A model generated the notes under the pieces. It worked only from the letters and a program-made list of their open reading frames with translations. It ran no database searches and was not told the origin of the DNA. DNA of 53,271 nucleotides, from the NCBI GenBank assembly GCA_050179115.1, contig JBFXFL010000015.1, forward strand, positions 1 through 53,271. The letters are read 5' to 3'. Position 1 is the stretch's first letter, and every line of letters starts with the position of its first letter. This document shows, piece by piece, positions 44,187 to 51,746 of this stretch. The DNA is from JAGPUQ01 sp050179115 (lineage in GTDB: Bacteria > Pseudomonadota > Gammaproteobacteria > Pseudomonadales > Porticoccaceae). A program made the position numbers and the translations under genes.

Positions 44187-46058
44187 TCAGTGCCCGGATG
44201 CGGTTCCAAACAGGTAGGGCTCCAGCGTCGCCTGCGCCTGGACGCGGTACTTGTGCCAGCGGCCGCCGCCGTAGTAGGCGAGGGCGCCCGGCTCCGCATG
44301 GCCCTCGTGGTTGTAGTAGGAAATGCAATCCCGCAGGGGCAGGGTGGCCAGATCGACCTCGCGACAGTGTGCCGCGTACTGGTTTTCCGCTTCCTCCTTG
44401 ATATCCACCGTGTCGGCGCCTTGCTCGCGCATGGTTTTCAGCATCCACAGCACGTAATCGCCGTGATCCTCGATGGTATCGGTGAAATTGAAGCTGCCGC
44501 CGCCGCCCTGGGGTCCGGAAATCACGAACAGGTTGGGAAACCCCCGGCTCTGCAGGCCGAGGAAGGTCCGGGTGCCGCCCTGCTGCCATTTCTGCTTCAG
44601 GGACATGCCGTCGCGACCGATGATCATGTCGAAGGTCTGCGTCGCCATCCACTGGAAGCCGGTCGCGTAGACCAGCACGTCGAGGGGGTATTCCACGCCG
44701 TCGTGGACGACGCCACGTTCATTGATCTTGCTGACGCCGAGCGGCGCGGTATCCACCAGATGGACGTGGGGCTTGTTGAAGGTGGGCAGATATTCGTCGT
44801 GAAACGCCGGTCGCTTGCAGCCATAGGCGTAATAGGGCTTCAGCGCCGCCGCGGTCTTGGGATCCTTCACGATGGCGTCAACCCGGGCGCGAATCTGCTC
44901 CATGATGCGGAAATTGGTGTCGAGCTGTTTCTGCAGAAGTTCTTCGGGAGAGATTGGCGCCGCGTGCACTTTTTTCTCTTTGGCTTCCACAATCTTGCCC
45001 GACAGGTAGTCGTCATTGGCGGCAAGGGCGCTGCGACCCGAGGAGATTTTCGCGAACCTCGCCCTCCGGGCGCGCGCCCAGCCCGGCTCGTTCTTCCAGG
45101 TTTCGATCTCCTCCGGCGTCGTCGCGCGCTGGTCGCGCACGTCGATGGAAGAGGGGGTGCGTTGAAAGACGTACAGCTCTTTCACGATCTTGGCGAGTTC
45201 GGGGATGGCCTGCACCGCCGTGGCGCCAGTGCCGATGATGCCCACCCGCTTGCCGGTCAGATCGACGTTGTAATCCCAGCGCGAGGTGTGGAAAGCCTCG
45301 CCCTTGAACGTCTCCATGCCCTCGATGCGCGCCAGCTTCGGCGTCGTCAGGATACCGTTGGCGATGATCAGGAACTTGGCTTTCATGCTATCGCCGCGAT
45401 CGGTGCCGACGATCCAGCGTCCCGTCGCCTCGTCCCACCGGGTTTCTTCCACGGTGGTGTGGAACAGGCAGTGGTCGTAGAAACCGAACTTTTCGGCAAT
45501 GTTCTGGCAGTGCTCCATGATCTCGAAGCCACTGGCAAACTTCATGGTCGGGATGTAACCCGTCTCTTCGAGCAGGGGCAGATAACTGTAGGCCTCCACA
45601 TCGCAGGCGATGCCCGGATACCGGTTCCAGTACCAGGTGCCGCCCACGTCGCCGCCCTTCTCGCAGAAGCGCACGTCCCTGAAACCCGCCTGACTGAGCT
45701 TGTACCAGAGCATCAGGCCGGCAAAACCGGCGCCCACCACCAGAATCTCGCACTCGTCGGTCAGGGCCTCGCGGGGGACCGGAGCGACCGAATGCACATC
45801 CTCGAGGTATTTGCTGAAGGTTCCCTCCAGCGCGATGTAATCGGCAGCGCCGGCGCGCGACTCCTTGAACTCGCGATACTTGGCTTGCTCCTGCGCATTG
45901 AACACGGCGCCGCGGGGCGCTTCGGGAAGTGCTTTCAGGGCCTCGTCCTTGACGATGGCGTAGCCCTTGCCGGTAATCTTGTCGTGGGCCTTGGCGGCGC
46001 GGGTGTTGAAGATCTTTAATCCAGTGACCGGGTCTGTTCGGACTGACATGACGGACAT
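44187..46058 (-). CDS. Baeyer-Villiger-type flavin monooxygenase
   Basis: A 623-residue class B flavoprotein monooxygenase. The FAD Rossmann motif is VVGAGFAG near residue 107, the Baeyer-Villiger fingerprint FKGEAFHTSRW fits FxGxxxHxxxW at residues 251-261, and the NADPH motif is GIIGTGATA just after it. The N-terminal extension of about 100 residues is typical of the larger members (cyclododecanone/phenylacetone-type or steroid monooxygenase-like). It would insert oxygen next to a ketone, giving an ester or lactone for the esterases in the region. The ATG at 46058 has GAGAG upstream; 46049 is an alternative. Confidence 0.92.
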   Translation of the reverse strand: MSVMSVRTDPVTGLKIFNTRAAKAHDKITGKGYAIVKDEALKALPEAPRGAVFNAQEQAKYREFKESRAGAADYIALEGTFSKYLEDVHSVAPVPREALTDECEILVVGAGFAGLMLWYKLSQAGFRDVRFCEKGGDVGGTWYWNRYPGIACDVEAYSYLPLLEETGYIPTMKFASGFEIMEHCQNIAEKFGFYDHCLFHTTVEETRWDEATGRWIVGTDRGDSMKAKFLIIANGILTTPKLARIEGMETFKGEAFHTSRWDYNVDLTGKRVGIIGTGATAVQAIPELAKIVKELYVFQRTPSSIDVRDQRATTPEEIETWKNEPGWARARRARFAKISSGRSALAANDDYLSGKIVEAKEKKVHAAPISPEELLQKQLDTNFRIMEQIRARVDAIVKDPKTAAALKPYYAYGCKRPAFHDEYLPTFNKPHVHLVDTAPLGVSKINERGVVHDGVEYPLDVLVYATGFQWMATQTFDMIIGRDGMSLKQKWQQGGTRTFLGLQSRGFPNLFVISGPQGGGGSFNFTDTIEDHGDYVLWMLKTMREQGADTVDIKEEAENQYAAHCREVDLATLPLRDCISYYNHEGHAEPGALAYYGGGRWHKYRVQAQATLEPYLFGTASGH

Positions 46059-46125
46059 ATGGCTGCTCTCACGGCTTCAAGGTTGTAGGTAAACCAAGTA
46101 TCGCCGCCATGGTCTGGCAGGTCTA

Positions 46126-46267
46126 GCAGGCTCCTGAAAAACTACCTGCGTTGCGTCTGCGGCGTTGAGAATGGCCTCAAAATGCTCATTTACTACCGGT
46201 AAACTCCGCTTTTTCGGCCATTCTCGCCTTGCATCCGCTGCCTCGCCAACGTTTTTCAGCAGCCTGC
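46126..46267. repeat. 142-bp imperfect palindromic element
   Basis: The ends GCAGGCTCCTGAAAAAC (46126-46142) and GTTTTTCAGCAGCCTGC (46251-46267) are inverted repeats with one mismatch. Inner parts also pair: GAGAATGGCC near the left with GGCCATTCTC on the right. The whole folds into a long hairpin around ACTACCGGTAAACT. The layout is that of a small non-coding mobile repeat (MITE or REP-like). It sits at the left edge of the accessory island. Open frames that run through it are artefacts. Confidence 0.75.
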
Positions 46268-46317
46268 CAGGTTCCGCTGGGAATGCCGGGACAGGGTCGG
46301 TCGCTGATCGTGGGTCG

Positions 46318-46734
46318 TCAGTAGCAACCATTGCCTTCCGCCGACCAGCTTTCGACGATATTGGCGGGCGAAATCCGCACCAGGATCTTGCAGTAGTACT
46401 CCGCCGTGGTGACCGGAATGCGATGATAGACCGGTGGCAATACCCAGCCGCCGCCGTGGCGATCAGAGACCACAACCGGACCCCCGATGGGGTAGGAACC
46501 GCCGCCGCTGGTGACGGTCTGGCGTTGCATGTACTCGAACACGCGCCCGCCCGTCGTCAAGGTAAAGGAATTGGAAGGCGGACCCTTGGCCAGCACCAGA
46601 TCGTCTGCCGTCCCGCCGATAAACGGGTCCATCGCCTGGTAAAACCTCGCCTTGCGTTGCGCCTCGGAGGCGCAGGCGGACAGCATGAGCAGCGCCAGTA
46701 CCGCGACCAGAATACGCAAGCATTCCTCCTTCAC
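46318..46734 (-). CDS. Small hypothetical lipoprotein
   Basis: A 138-residue protein with a lipoprotein signal: hydrophobic ILVAVLALLML followed by the lipobox LSAC, with Cys21 as the modified residue. The rest, with GGTADDLVLAKGPPSNSF and a C-terminal cysteine, is not recognised beyond a general likeness to small outer-membrane lipoproteins. AAGGAG lies at the ATG region of the minus strand. It lies just before the restriction gene on the same strand and may be unrelated to it. Confidence 0.7.
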   Translation of the reverse strand: MKEECLRILVAVLALLMLSACASEAQRKARFYQAMDPFIGGTADDLVLAKGPPSNSFTLTTGGRVFEYMQRQTVTSGGGSYPIGGPVVVSDRHGGGWVLPPVYHRIPVTTAEYYCKILVRISPANIVESWSAEGNGCY

Positions 46735-46779
46735 GAGCCTGTCTTCACAAAACCGTTGCCGGGGCGGATTTGACGCTCA

Positions 46780-47520
46780 CTACCCTAGCCTTGCCGCCGT
46801 TGATGCGACATGGCCAGCAAGTGCCGTTATGAATACCTTCAAGCTGGTCATATCCGATAAGTTAGTGAAATCGCCGGTATCTATGGCATTGCGTTCCGCT
46901 GCAAGGACTGCTGCCGTGGTGTAAAGCTGCTCCCGCGCCAGTCGCTGACACAGCAGGTCGTATCGCTTGAGGTACGACGCGCCCTTGAATTCCTCGAGCA
47001 CAGGGAAGTGTGGCGAAGAATCACGGACTGGGCTGCGTGACTCCGGGGCGTCCTCAACCATCATCAGCCAGCCGACAAAGGGACGCGGCTGCTTGCCGAA
47101 GGCCTCTTCACGGTAGGCCATCCATAGATCATGAGCCGTTCCGATAGCTTCCTCGGTTCGGTTGTTGAAATTATTACCGAACGATGGTCCAACTTGGCTT
47201 TTAAGCTCAATGGCGGCGATCAGATCCCCCCTGTAGATTACCAGGAGATCCCACAACTTCGTCGGACGGAAGTAACCGGGCAAGGTCAGCATCGCCTTGT
47301 TCCGGTATATCTCGGCTTGGGCCAGCCCATTGGCCTTGATGATGTCGAGTAGCAAAGCCAAGAACCCGTCCATGTTCTTGCCTGCGGTGACGCCTCCGCG
47401 TTCACCCTGGTCGGCCTTGCCCGACTCAATCTGCTTTTGCCTTGCTGCTTCGCGGTTGCCCCAAAACGCCTTTATGGCCTCGCGGGCTTTCCGTTCGTAA
47501 TCGACGAGATCAAGCGCCAT
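46780..47520 (-). CDS. XhoI/PaeR7I-type restriction endonuclease
   Basis: A 246-residue type II endonuclease, the same length as PaeR7I. PTKLWDLLVIYRGDLIAAIELKSQ (residues 86-109, given in two parts: the strand and the ELK) provides the PD-(D/E)xK site with Asp91, Glu105 and Lys107. PaeR7I and XhoI cut CTCGAG, and that site occurs several times in this window (for example 2258, 8957, 29562, 32908, 45801 and 46993), so methylation by the partner is needed. The ATG follows the methyltransferase stop with no gap. Specificity for CTCGAG is inferred from the family. Confidence 0.9.
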   Translation of the reverse strand: MALDLVDYERKAREAIKAFWGNREAARQKQIESGKADQGERGGVTAGKNMDGFLALLLDIIKANGLAQAEIYRNKAMLTLPGYFRPTKLWDLLVIYRGDLIAAIELKSQVGPSFGNNFNNRTEEAIGTAHDLWMAYREEAFGKQPRPFVGWLMMVEDAPESRSPVRDSSPHFPVLEEFKGASYLKRYDLLCQRLAREQLYTTAAVLAAERNAIDTGDFTNLSDMTSLKVFITALAGHVASTAARLG

Positions 47521-49248
47521 TTATTCTCCATTGCCGCCGAGTGCGGATCGTTCTTCGTGGCTGAGGCCGTAGAGCTTGAACGCAGCCCGGTTGCAGGCTT
47601 CCACGTCTCGCTTGATGGCAGCCTCAGCCAACTCGCGGCGCAGCAGTTCCGGCACATCCGCCCAGCGCGGAATGCGAATGCGGCGCAGGTATTGCGCTTG
47701 GAAGCGCAGGAATCCACCCCGCATTTTCGTTGAATAGGTCGCTACAAACAGGCGAGTGATAGCGGACAGCAGCACAGCCTGTAAAGCCCGCAAATCCCAA
47801 TCATCTGACGTGACGTAGTAGAGGTTGTGGTGGGGATACAGCTCGCCACCTTCAAAGACGATATGCGCCTCACCCTTGATATCCGGGATCAGGAGCTTCG
47901 GCCTCGCGGCCAGCGCCGGGGTGATGCGGTCAATCGTGCGATACCAGTTGGCCGGAGCCTTTTGCGCACAGTGACGCCCGTCAATCACTTCTCGTCGAAC
48001 CTCAAGGTAGCGCCGCAGGCGCGGATACTCGTCGAGATCGACCAGTCCGCCCGACTCGGTAAAGGGGTTGATGACACCCTGACCCCGCCACTTCACTTCA
48101 CCGGACATGATGTCCCTGGTTGTCACCAGAGGCAGCTTGCGGGTTGGCTCGACATCGAGGGCATCGAAGTCGCCGATGAACGCCTTGTCCGCGCCGGTTG
48201 CGACACCAATTCCAACCTTGCACCCCACTTCCTCCAGCAAGGGAAAGCAGCCTTCCAGACGACGAATGAGCGCCATCTGGTCGGATGACTCAAGCAGCCA
48301 CGGCTCTGTGCCATTGGTGACTCGGGTGAGTTCGCGCACCGGGCTGGTTCCCTCCGGTAACGTCTGCGCACGCAGCATACCCGCCAGCGTGCTCAGCGTC
48401 GCCCGGTCAATGCCCGGACGGTGGGCTATGCGTGTTGCACCCGGCACTTCCCGGCTAATGATGGTAATCGCCGGATAGGCAATCACGTCCGAGTGGAAAG
48501 CCGGGGTATCCACCATATCGACATAGACTTTGAGGTGGAACCGTTCGGCCACGAATCTGCGCAGCGCTCCGCCATAGCGGTTTTTCATCCAGCGATCCGC
48601 GCAGATGAAGCCCAGACTGCCACCATCGGACAAGACAGACAGCGACCGCTCGATGAAGGGAATGTAAATGTCGGCCCGGTCCTGCACCGTTTGGTAGCGA
48701 CTGCGGTACTCCGTCAGCAGCGGGGCCGGGATCAGTTCCTGACGGACATAGGGAGGATTGCCCACCACAAAATCGAATTGACCCTCCAGCGGTGCCAGCA
48801 GAAAGTCCCCTTGCGATAACCAAAGGCTAGCCAAGGCCCTAGCGGTGTTCGCGGCCATTCCCTCGCGCTTGAGCAGCGCGACAACGGCAGCCTGGGTGCT
48901 GCGGAATGTATCGTGGTGCAACTCAACGGCGCGGATCGCATTGCCCAGTTCGTCGAGCGAGGAACCGTTCGGCCTTGCTGCCCGCCATGCACTCAGCAGC
49001 CGCACGATGATCGGCAGCAGAAAATCCCCGCCGCCGAATGACGGCTCCAAAATCCGTTTTTCGTGGAGCGGTTGATCTTCCGTGTAGCCAGTCAGGTCAA
49101 GGATGAAGTCCACAACCTCTCGGCGTGTGAAAACTGCACCCCGAGAATTGCTCTCGGCACTCAAAGCCAATTGATCTATTGCCGCCTGCACCTTCTGAGA
49201 GGTGCAGGCTGGATCCAGTAGCCCAAGAGTCATCTGTGTCGATTGCAA
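47521..49248 (-). CDS. N6-adenine DNA methyltransferase, partner of the XhoI-type nuclease
   Basis: A 575-residue methyltransferase. Motif I is LEPSFGGGDFL at residues 68-78 and the catalytic motif IV is NPPYV at 164-168 in the order of gamma-class enzymes. TRREVVDFILDLTGY near the start is the Eco57I/PaeR7I-type N-terminus, and the target recognition part fills residues 270-560. It methylates adenine in the recognition sequence and protects it from the nuclease. Being first in the operon allows protection to come before cutting. The start at 49248 is uncertain by a few codons. IS-like debris lies just upstream. Confidence 0.9.
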   Translation of the reverse strand: MQSTQMTLGLLDPACTSQKVQAAIDQLALSAESNSRGAVFTRREVVDFILDLTGYTEDQPLHEKRILEPSFGGGDFLLPIIVRLLSAWRAARPNGSSLDELGNAIRAVELHHDTFRSTQAAVVALLKREGMAANTARALASLWLSQGDFLLAPLEGQFDFVVGNPPYVRQELIPAPLLTEYRSRYQTVQDRADIYIPFIERSLSVLSDGGSLGFICADRWMKNRYGGALRRFVAERFHLKVYVDMVDTPAFHSDVIAYPAITIISREVPGATRIAHRPGIDRATLSTLAGMLRAQTLPEGTSPVRELTRVTNGTEPWLLESSDQMALIRRLEGCFPLLEEVGCKVGIGVATGADKAFIGDFDALDVEPTRKLPLVTTRDIMSGEVKWRGQGVINPFTESGGLVDLDEYPRLRRYLEVRREVIDGRHCAQKAPANWYRTIDRITPALAARPKLLIPDIKGEAHIVFEGGELYPHHNLYYVTSDDWDLRALQAVLLSAITRLFVATYSTKMRGGFLRFQAQYLRRIRIPRWADVPELLRRELAEAAIKRDVEACNRAAFKLYGLSHEERSALGGNGE

Positions 49249-49444
49249 GATTCGGCCCTTGTATTTTGGTGCGCTGTGGTTGAACCGCTAACGAGCCTGT
49301 AGAAAAACCCAACCCCGGGAATCGGAGCGCCGCCGATGCGCCAGAGGTTCGGTTTTTGTGTCGTTCACACGAGAATCCTTTGTCGTTCGACAATTCAGCT
49401 CGATTTTCCTCCAAAGCGCGAAAACGCGTCGCCGTTTCTCGGCG

Positions 49445-49525
49445 CTACGCCAATTCCCATTCATATCCGTGAATCTTCAGGATGTTGTGTAGCATGATCA
49501 TCCATTTCCATTGCCCGGCCACCTT
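49445..49525 (-). pseudogene. Transposase C-terminal fragment
   Basis: On the minus strand 27 residues remain, read as NKVAGQWKWMIMLHNILKIH and then GYEWELA, ending with a stop at 49445-49447. The W-K-W-x-x-M-x-H-N-x-L-K pattern resembles the end of IS5/IS1182-type DDE transposases. The stretch 49290-49310, which ends near TTTTTCTACAGGCTCG on the minus strand, could be the matching IS end. It separates the restriction-modification pair from the low-GC genes. Family assignment is from memory and uncertain. Confidence 0.45.
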
Positions 49526-49531
49526 ATTTCA

Positions 49532-49951
49532 CTAATGATTAACCGGAATAAGTGCGGCTTGAACCGGTGCATTATTTGGTAGGCGTGGTTGATACGCAGC
49601 CCGAGGCTTTTTCTCTAGCATGTTTGCCCATGGATTCATCCAGCCATCCTTCGTTTTCAGCAAGTAGTGGCCAAACCCCGCATATCTTCCGACGGTTTCC
49701 GAGAGAAAGACAATGGTGCCGATAGGGAGATTTCTACCCGTATAGATTTTCCGGAACGACTTGCCACTCGTTTTTAGCACCTCCAAAATGGGCTCCAGTT
49801 CCAAGCCAGACGGCTCCTCATCTATCCCTCCTCCCTTGGCCTCGACTAGCCGGCGTTTTGCCTCCGCATAAGAGATGGCGAGCGCAGATGCCACACACGC
49901 TACACCGCACCCCCACTTATCAAGTTGAGACACAAGGCGACCAACTTTCAT
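49532..49951 (-). CDS. Small C39-like cysteine peptidase domain protein
   Basis: A 139-residue single-domain protein. The N-terminus SQLDKWGCGVACVASAL gives Gln9 and Cys15 in the pattern of C39 peptidases (Q-x5-C-G), and the second half has GFGHYLL with His95 and WMNPWAN with Asn106 in place of the usual aspartate. There is no signal peptide, transporter or precursor peptide next to it, so a role in bacteriocin export is not supported. Its base composition is lower in GC than the surroundings. It is the last of three genes in a row on the minus strand and could be a defence or toxin-processing protein, but this is inference. Confidence 0.65.
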   Translation of the reverse strand: MKVGRLVSQLDKWGCGVACVASALAISYAEAKRRLVEAKGGGIDEEPSGLELEPILEVLKTSGKSFRKIYTGRNLPIGTIVFLSETVGRYAGFGHYLLKTKDGWMNPWANMLEKKPRAAYQPRLPNNAPVQAALIPVNH

Positions 49952-49995
49952 CTACCCTCCTTATTGGAAGCCTGCAAGCCGCCAATGCCTCACCA

Positions 49996-50460
49996 CTAGC
50001 CCCTGATAACTGCCGCCGACCCTAAGTGGGTTGGCGGCTTCACAGGATAGTTGGCACTGCACCCTGTGCAGCGGTAGGTGCCGGCCATCCCCTTATTGTC
50101 TTGGAGTATGTGAACCTCGCGCTTGTTGAAGCAACTGGGGCAGGCAAAGTGATCTGGCTGTCCCTTGTACTTGTAAACAACGGCAGTTCCTGGCGTAGTT
50201 GTGAGTTCGTATAGATCGGCATGAGTCTGCCATGCCCCGGCATTCGCCAACTTGGCCTTCAAGTCGTCGCGGTCCTGTTGGAGTTCTGATAGACGTTCCC
50301 TCAATACAAATAGAGCATCTTGTACCTCGCCAAGCTTTCCTTGTGCCTCAAGAATCTTGGGTTTCGCCTCTGCATCTACCTTGGCGTCGAAGAGAATCGT
50401 CAGAATATCCTTGGCTGCTTTCAGCCCTTGATATGCGCCTGCCAGTGAGATTGGATCCAT
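49996..50460 (-). CDS. Coiled-coil protein with C-terminal zinc ribbon
   Basis: A 154-residue protein. The ATG at 50460 has GGAGAC directly upstream and is preferred to the longer frame. Residues 25-75 are a charged coiled coil, and residues 107-134 form a zinc ribbon with CPSC (107, 110) and CTGC (131, 134). The start MDPISLAGAYQGLK is of a kind seen in small phage- or island-borne proteins, but no function is known. It lies between the C39-like gene (44 bases away) and the Doc gene, from which it is separated by an attC-like site. Confidence 0.7.
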   Translation of the reverse strand: MDPISLAGAYQGLKAAKDILTILFDAKVDAEAKPKILEAQGKLGEVQDALFVLRERLSELQQDRDDLKAKLANAGAWQTHADLYELTTTPGTAVVYKYKGQPDHFACPSCFNKREVHILQDNKGMAGTYRCTGCSANYPVKPPTHLGSAAVIRG

Positions 50461-50477
50461 TGGAGTCTCCTTGTGAG

Positions 50478-50543
50478 GCTTAACGTTTGAGCTCAAGCCG
50501 AGGCCCGTCAGGGCCGTCGCCCCTGCAGCGAAGGATTAGCCCT
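50478..50543 (-). repeat. attC-like recombination site
   Basis: On the minus strand the stretch ends CTCAAACGTTAAGCC, with the core GTTAAGC fitting the integron core GTTRRRY, preceded by GGCTTGAG as in many attC right halves. The left half near GGCTAATC (50534-50541) is degenerate, and a small stem GGCCC/GGGCC lies between. It starts at the stop codon of the Doc gene, as attC sites of gene cassettes do. It is a candidate, not a proven site. Confidence 0.5.
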
Positions 50544-50545
50544 GA

Positions 50546-51433
50546 TCACCTAAATGCCAGGCGCTTCAGGGGGCCTTCGTATTGTTGAATTAGCGCATTT
50601 AGCGGATCCGCACCGTGATAGAAGGTTGTCGAATCGATTCCATGTTCTGGCAATAGCCTTGTTGCCTTCCGAACGGAGGCAACCGCCCCCTTTCCGACCT
50701 GCTTTTTCCAGCCAGGAAACCCAATTTGGGTGACCTTTACTTCATTTTTCTCCAGCTTGCCAAAGCCAAAGATGCCGCGCCGTCTTTCCTCAACCTTGCA
50801 CACATCGATGTAGTTGCCACTAGGATGGGCCAAATAGAATCCGAAGGCTTTCAGTCGCTGATCAAGTTCATGGTAGGTGATAGTGTAAAACTTGGAATCA
50901 CGCGCCCGCGAGTACCGCCTTATGTAGTCGGCTATGAACTTCACATCAGCATCGTCTTTCTTTCCTAGCTCTCTGCGGCGCCTATGTTTTTCAAGACTGC
51001 CTTCGGCAATGTCAACCATCAGATTTTCGAGATCTTTCTGGTCAACGCCGTTTGGAGTGCGACCCATTTTGTGCAGTGCGTACAGCATCACGAGGAGTCC
51101 CGTGCGCTTATTGGCGTCATGGAAGGGATGGTCGTTTACAATTCCAAATACCAATGTCGCAGCCTTTTCAAAGGCAGTTGGCCACTTTTCCACTCCGCCG
51201 AAGGATGTGAACTGCCGATATACGGCGGAATGTAGAAGCTCTGGATCCTTGGGGCCTACGCCACCGATACCGTAGTCTTGGCCATAGAAATAGTCAGCGA
51301 TCAGGAAATGTGATCTCAAAACATCAATGATTCCAACAGTATTTTGCGAGTCATACGGATCAACATCGCCGAAGTGCTTCTTCCAACGCTCCCATTCGGC
51401 CTGAACACGCTGTGATTCAATGTGGATTTCCAT
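50546..51433 (-). CDS. Doc-type Fic protein with extra C-terminal (HicA-like?) domain
   Basis: A 295-residue protein. The ATG at 51433 has a GGAAGG site upstream. Residues 50-150 carry the death-on-curing fold, with YGIGGVGPKDPELLHSA and the catalytic HPFHDANKR at 102-110, the Doc form of the Fic motif. Doc enzymes phosphorylate EF-Tu or similar targets and normally need a Phd antitoxin. Residues 180-275 form a second domain with ITYHELDQRLKAFGFYLAH and a strand-helix QIGFPG...GKGAVASVRKATRL that recalls the dsRBD-like fold of HicA, without its catalytic histidine. No antitoxin gene or inhibitory motif is seen. It looks like an integron cassette gene of lower GC. Confidence 0.8.
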   Translation of the reverse strand: MEIHIESQRVQAEWERWKKHFGDVDPYDSQNTVGIIDVLRSHFLIADYFYGQDYGIGGVGPKDPELLHSAVYRQFTSFGGVEKWPTAFEKAATLVFGIVNDHPFHDANKRTGLLVMLYALHKMGRTPNGVDQKDLENLMVDIAEGSLEKHRRRRELGKKDDADVKFIADYIRRYSRARDSKFYTITYHELDQRLKAFGFYLAHPSGNYIDVCKVEERRRGIFGFGKLEKNEVKVTQIGFPGWKKQVGKGAVASVRKATRLLPEHGIDSTTFYHGADPLNALIQQYEGPLKRLAFR

Positions 51434-51502
51434 CAAGCCTTCCTTGAGGGGCCAACTATAAACAGACACCCCAAAAGGCGTCTTGCATTACACCTGGTGG
51501 GC

Positions 51503-51515
51503 GCTTAATGTTTGG
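51503..51515 (-). repeat. Core-like site at the other end of the Doc cassette
   Basis: GCTTAATGTTTGG at 51503-51515 repeats GCTTAACGTTTGA at 50478-50490 over its first twelve bases, with one difference. On the minus strand the core reads ATTAAGC, one base off GTTRRRY. The two copies flank the Doc gene in the same orientation, as expected for the ends of an inserted cassette, and this one would be the attI-proximal or preceding attC remnant. Confidence 0.5.
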
Positions 51516-51599
51516 CAGATGCCGATTGCACAGAGGTTGTCGGCCATGTAAAACGTCGCAGCGCACCCTAAAGCACCCATTGATCACGCCTCTGGCACA

Positions 51600-51740
51600 G
51601 CCGCTAGGCCGAAACTGCTTGACGAGGTGCGCGCCCGTATTCGCCCGCTGAATGACAGCATCCGCACCCAGAATACCTGCGCCGATTGGGTGCGGCGGTT
51701 GATCTTGTTTCATGCCTTGCGCCACCCGCGCGATATTGGG
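51600..51740 (+). pseudogene. Integron integrase N-terminal fragment
   Basis: The plus-strand frame from 51600 reads AARPKLLDEVRARIRPLNDSIRTQNT and on to WVRRLILFHALRHPRDIG (in two parts), which follows the N-terminal core-binding domain of IntI/XerC-like recombinases: LLxQVRxxIRxxxYSxRTExxYxxWIRRFIxFHxxRHP. It stops matching at about 51740, where the minus-strand nrdB gene begins. The catalytic domain is absent, so it is a dead remnant. Its direction, opposite to the three genes to the left, is the normal layout of intI and cassettes. Confidence 0.75.
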
Positions 51741-51746
51741 GTCGCC

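Noticed and set aside
43518..46019. 833-codon plus-strand open frame opposite the monooxygenase and globin genes
   Set aside because: Antisense shadow; no ribosome-binding site, and the protein-like content lies on the minus strand.
49532..49951. Bacteriocin-processing transporter or leader peptidase
   Set aside because: Only the isolated C39-like domain is present; no ABC transporter, membrane segment or double-glycine peptide lies nearby.
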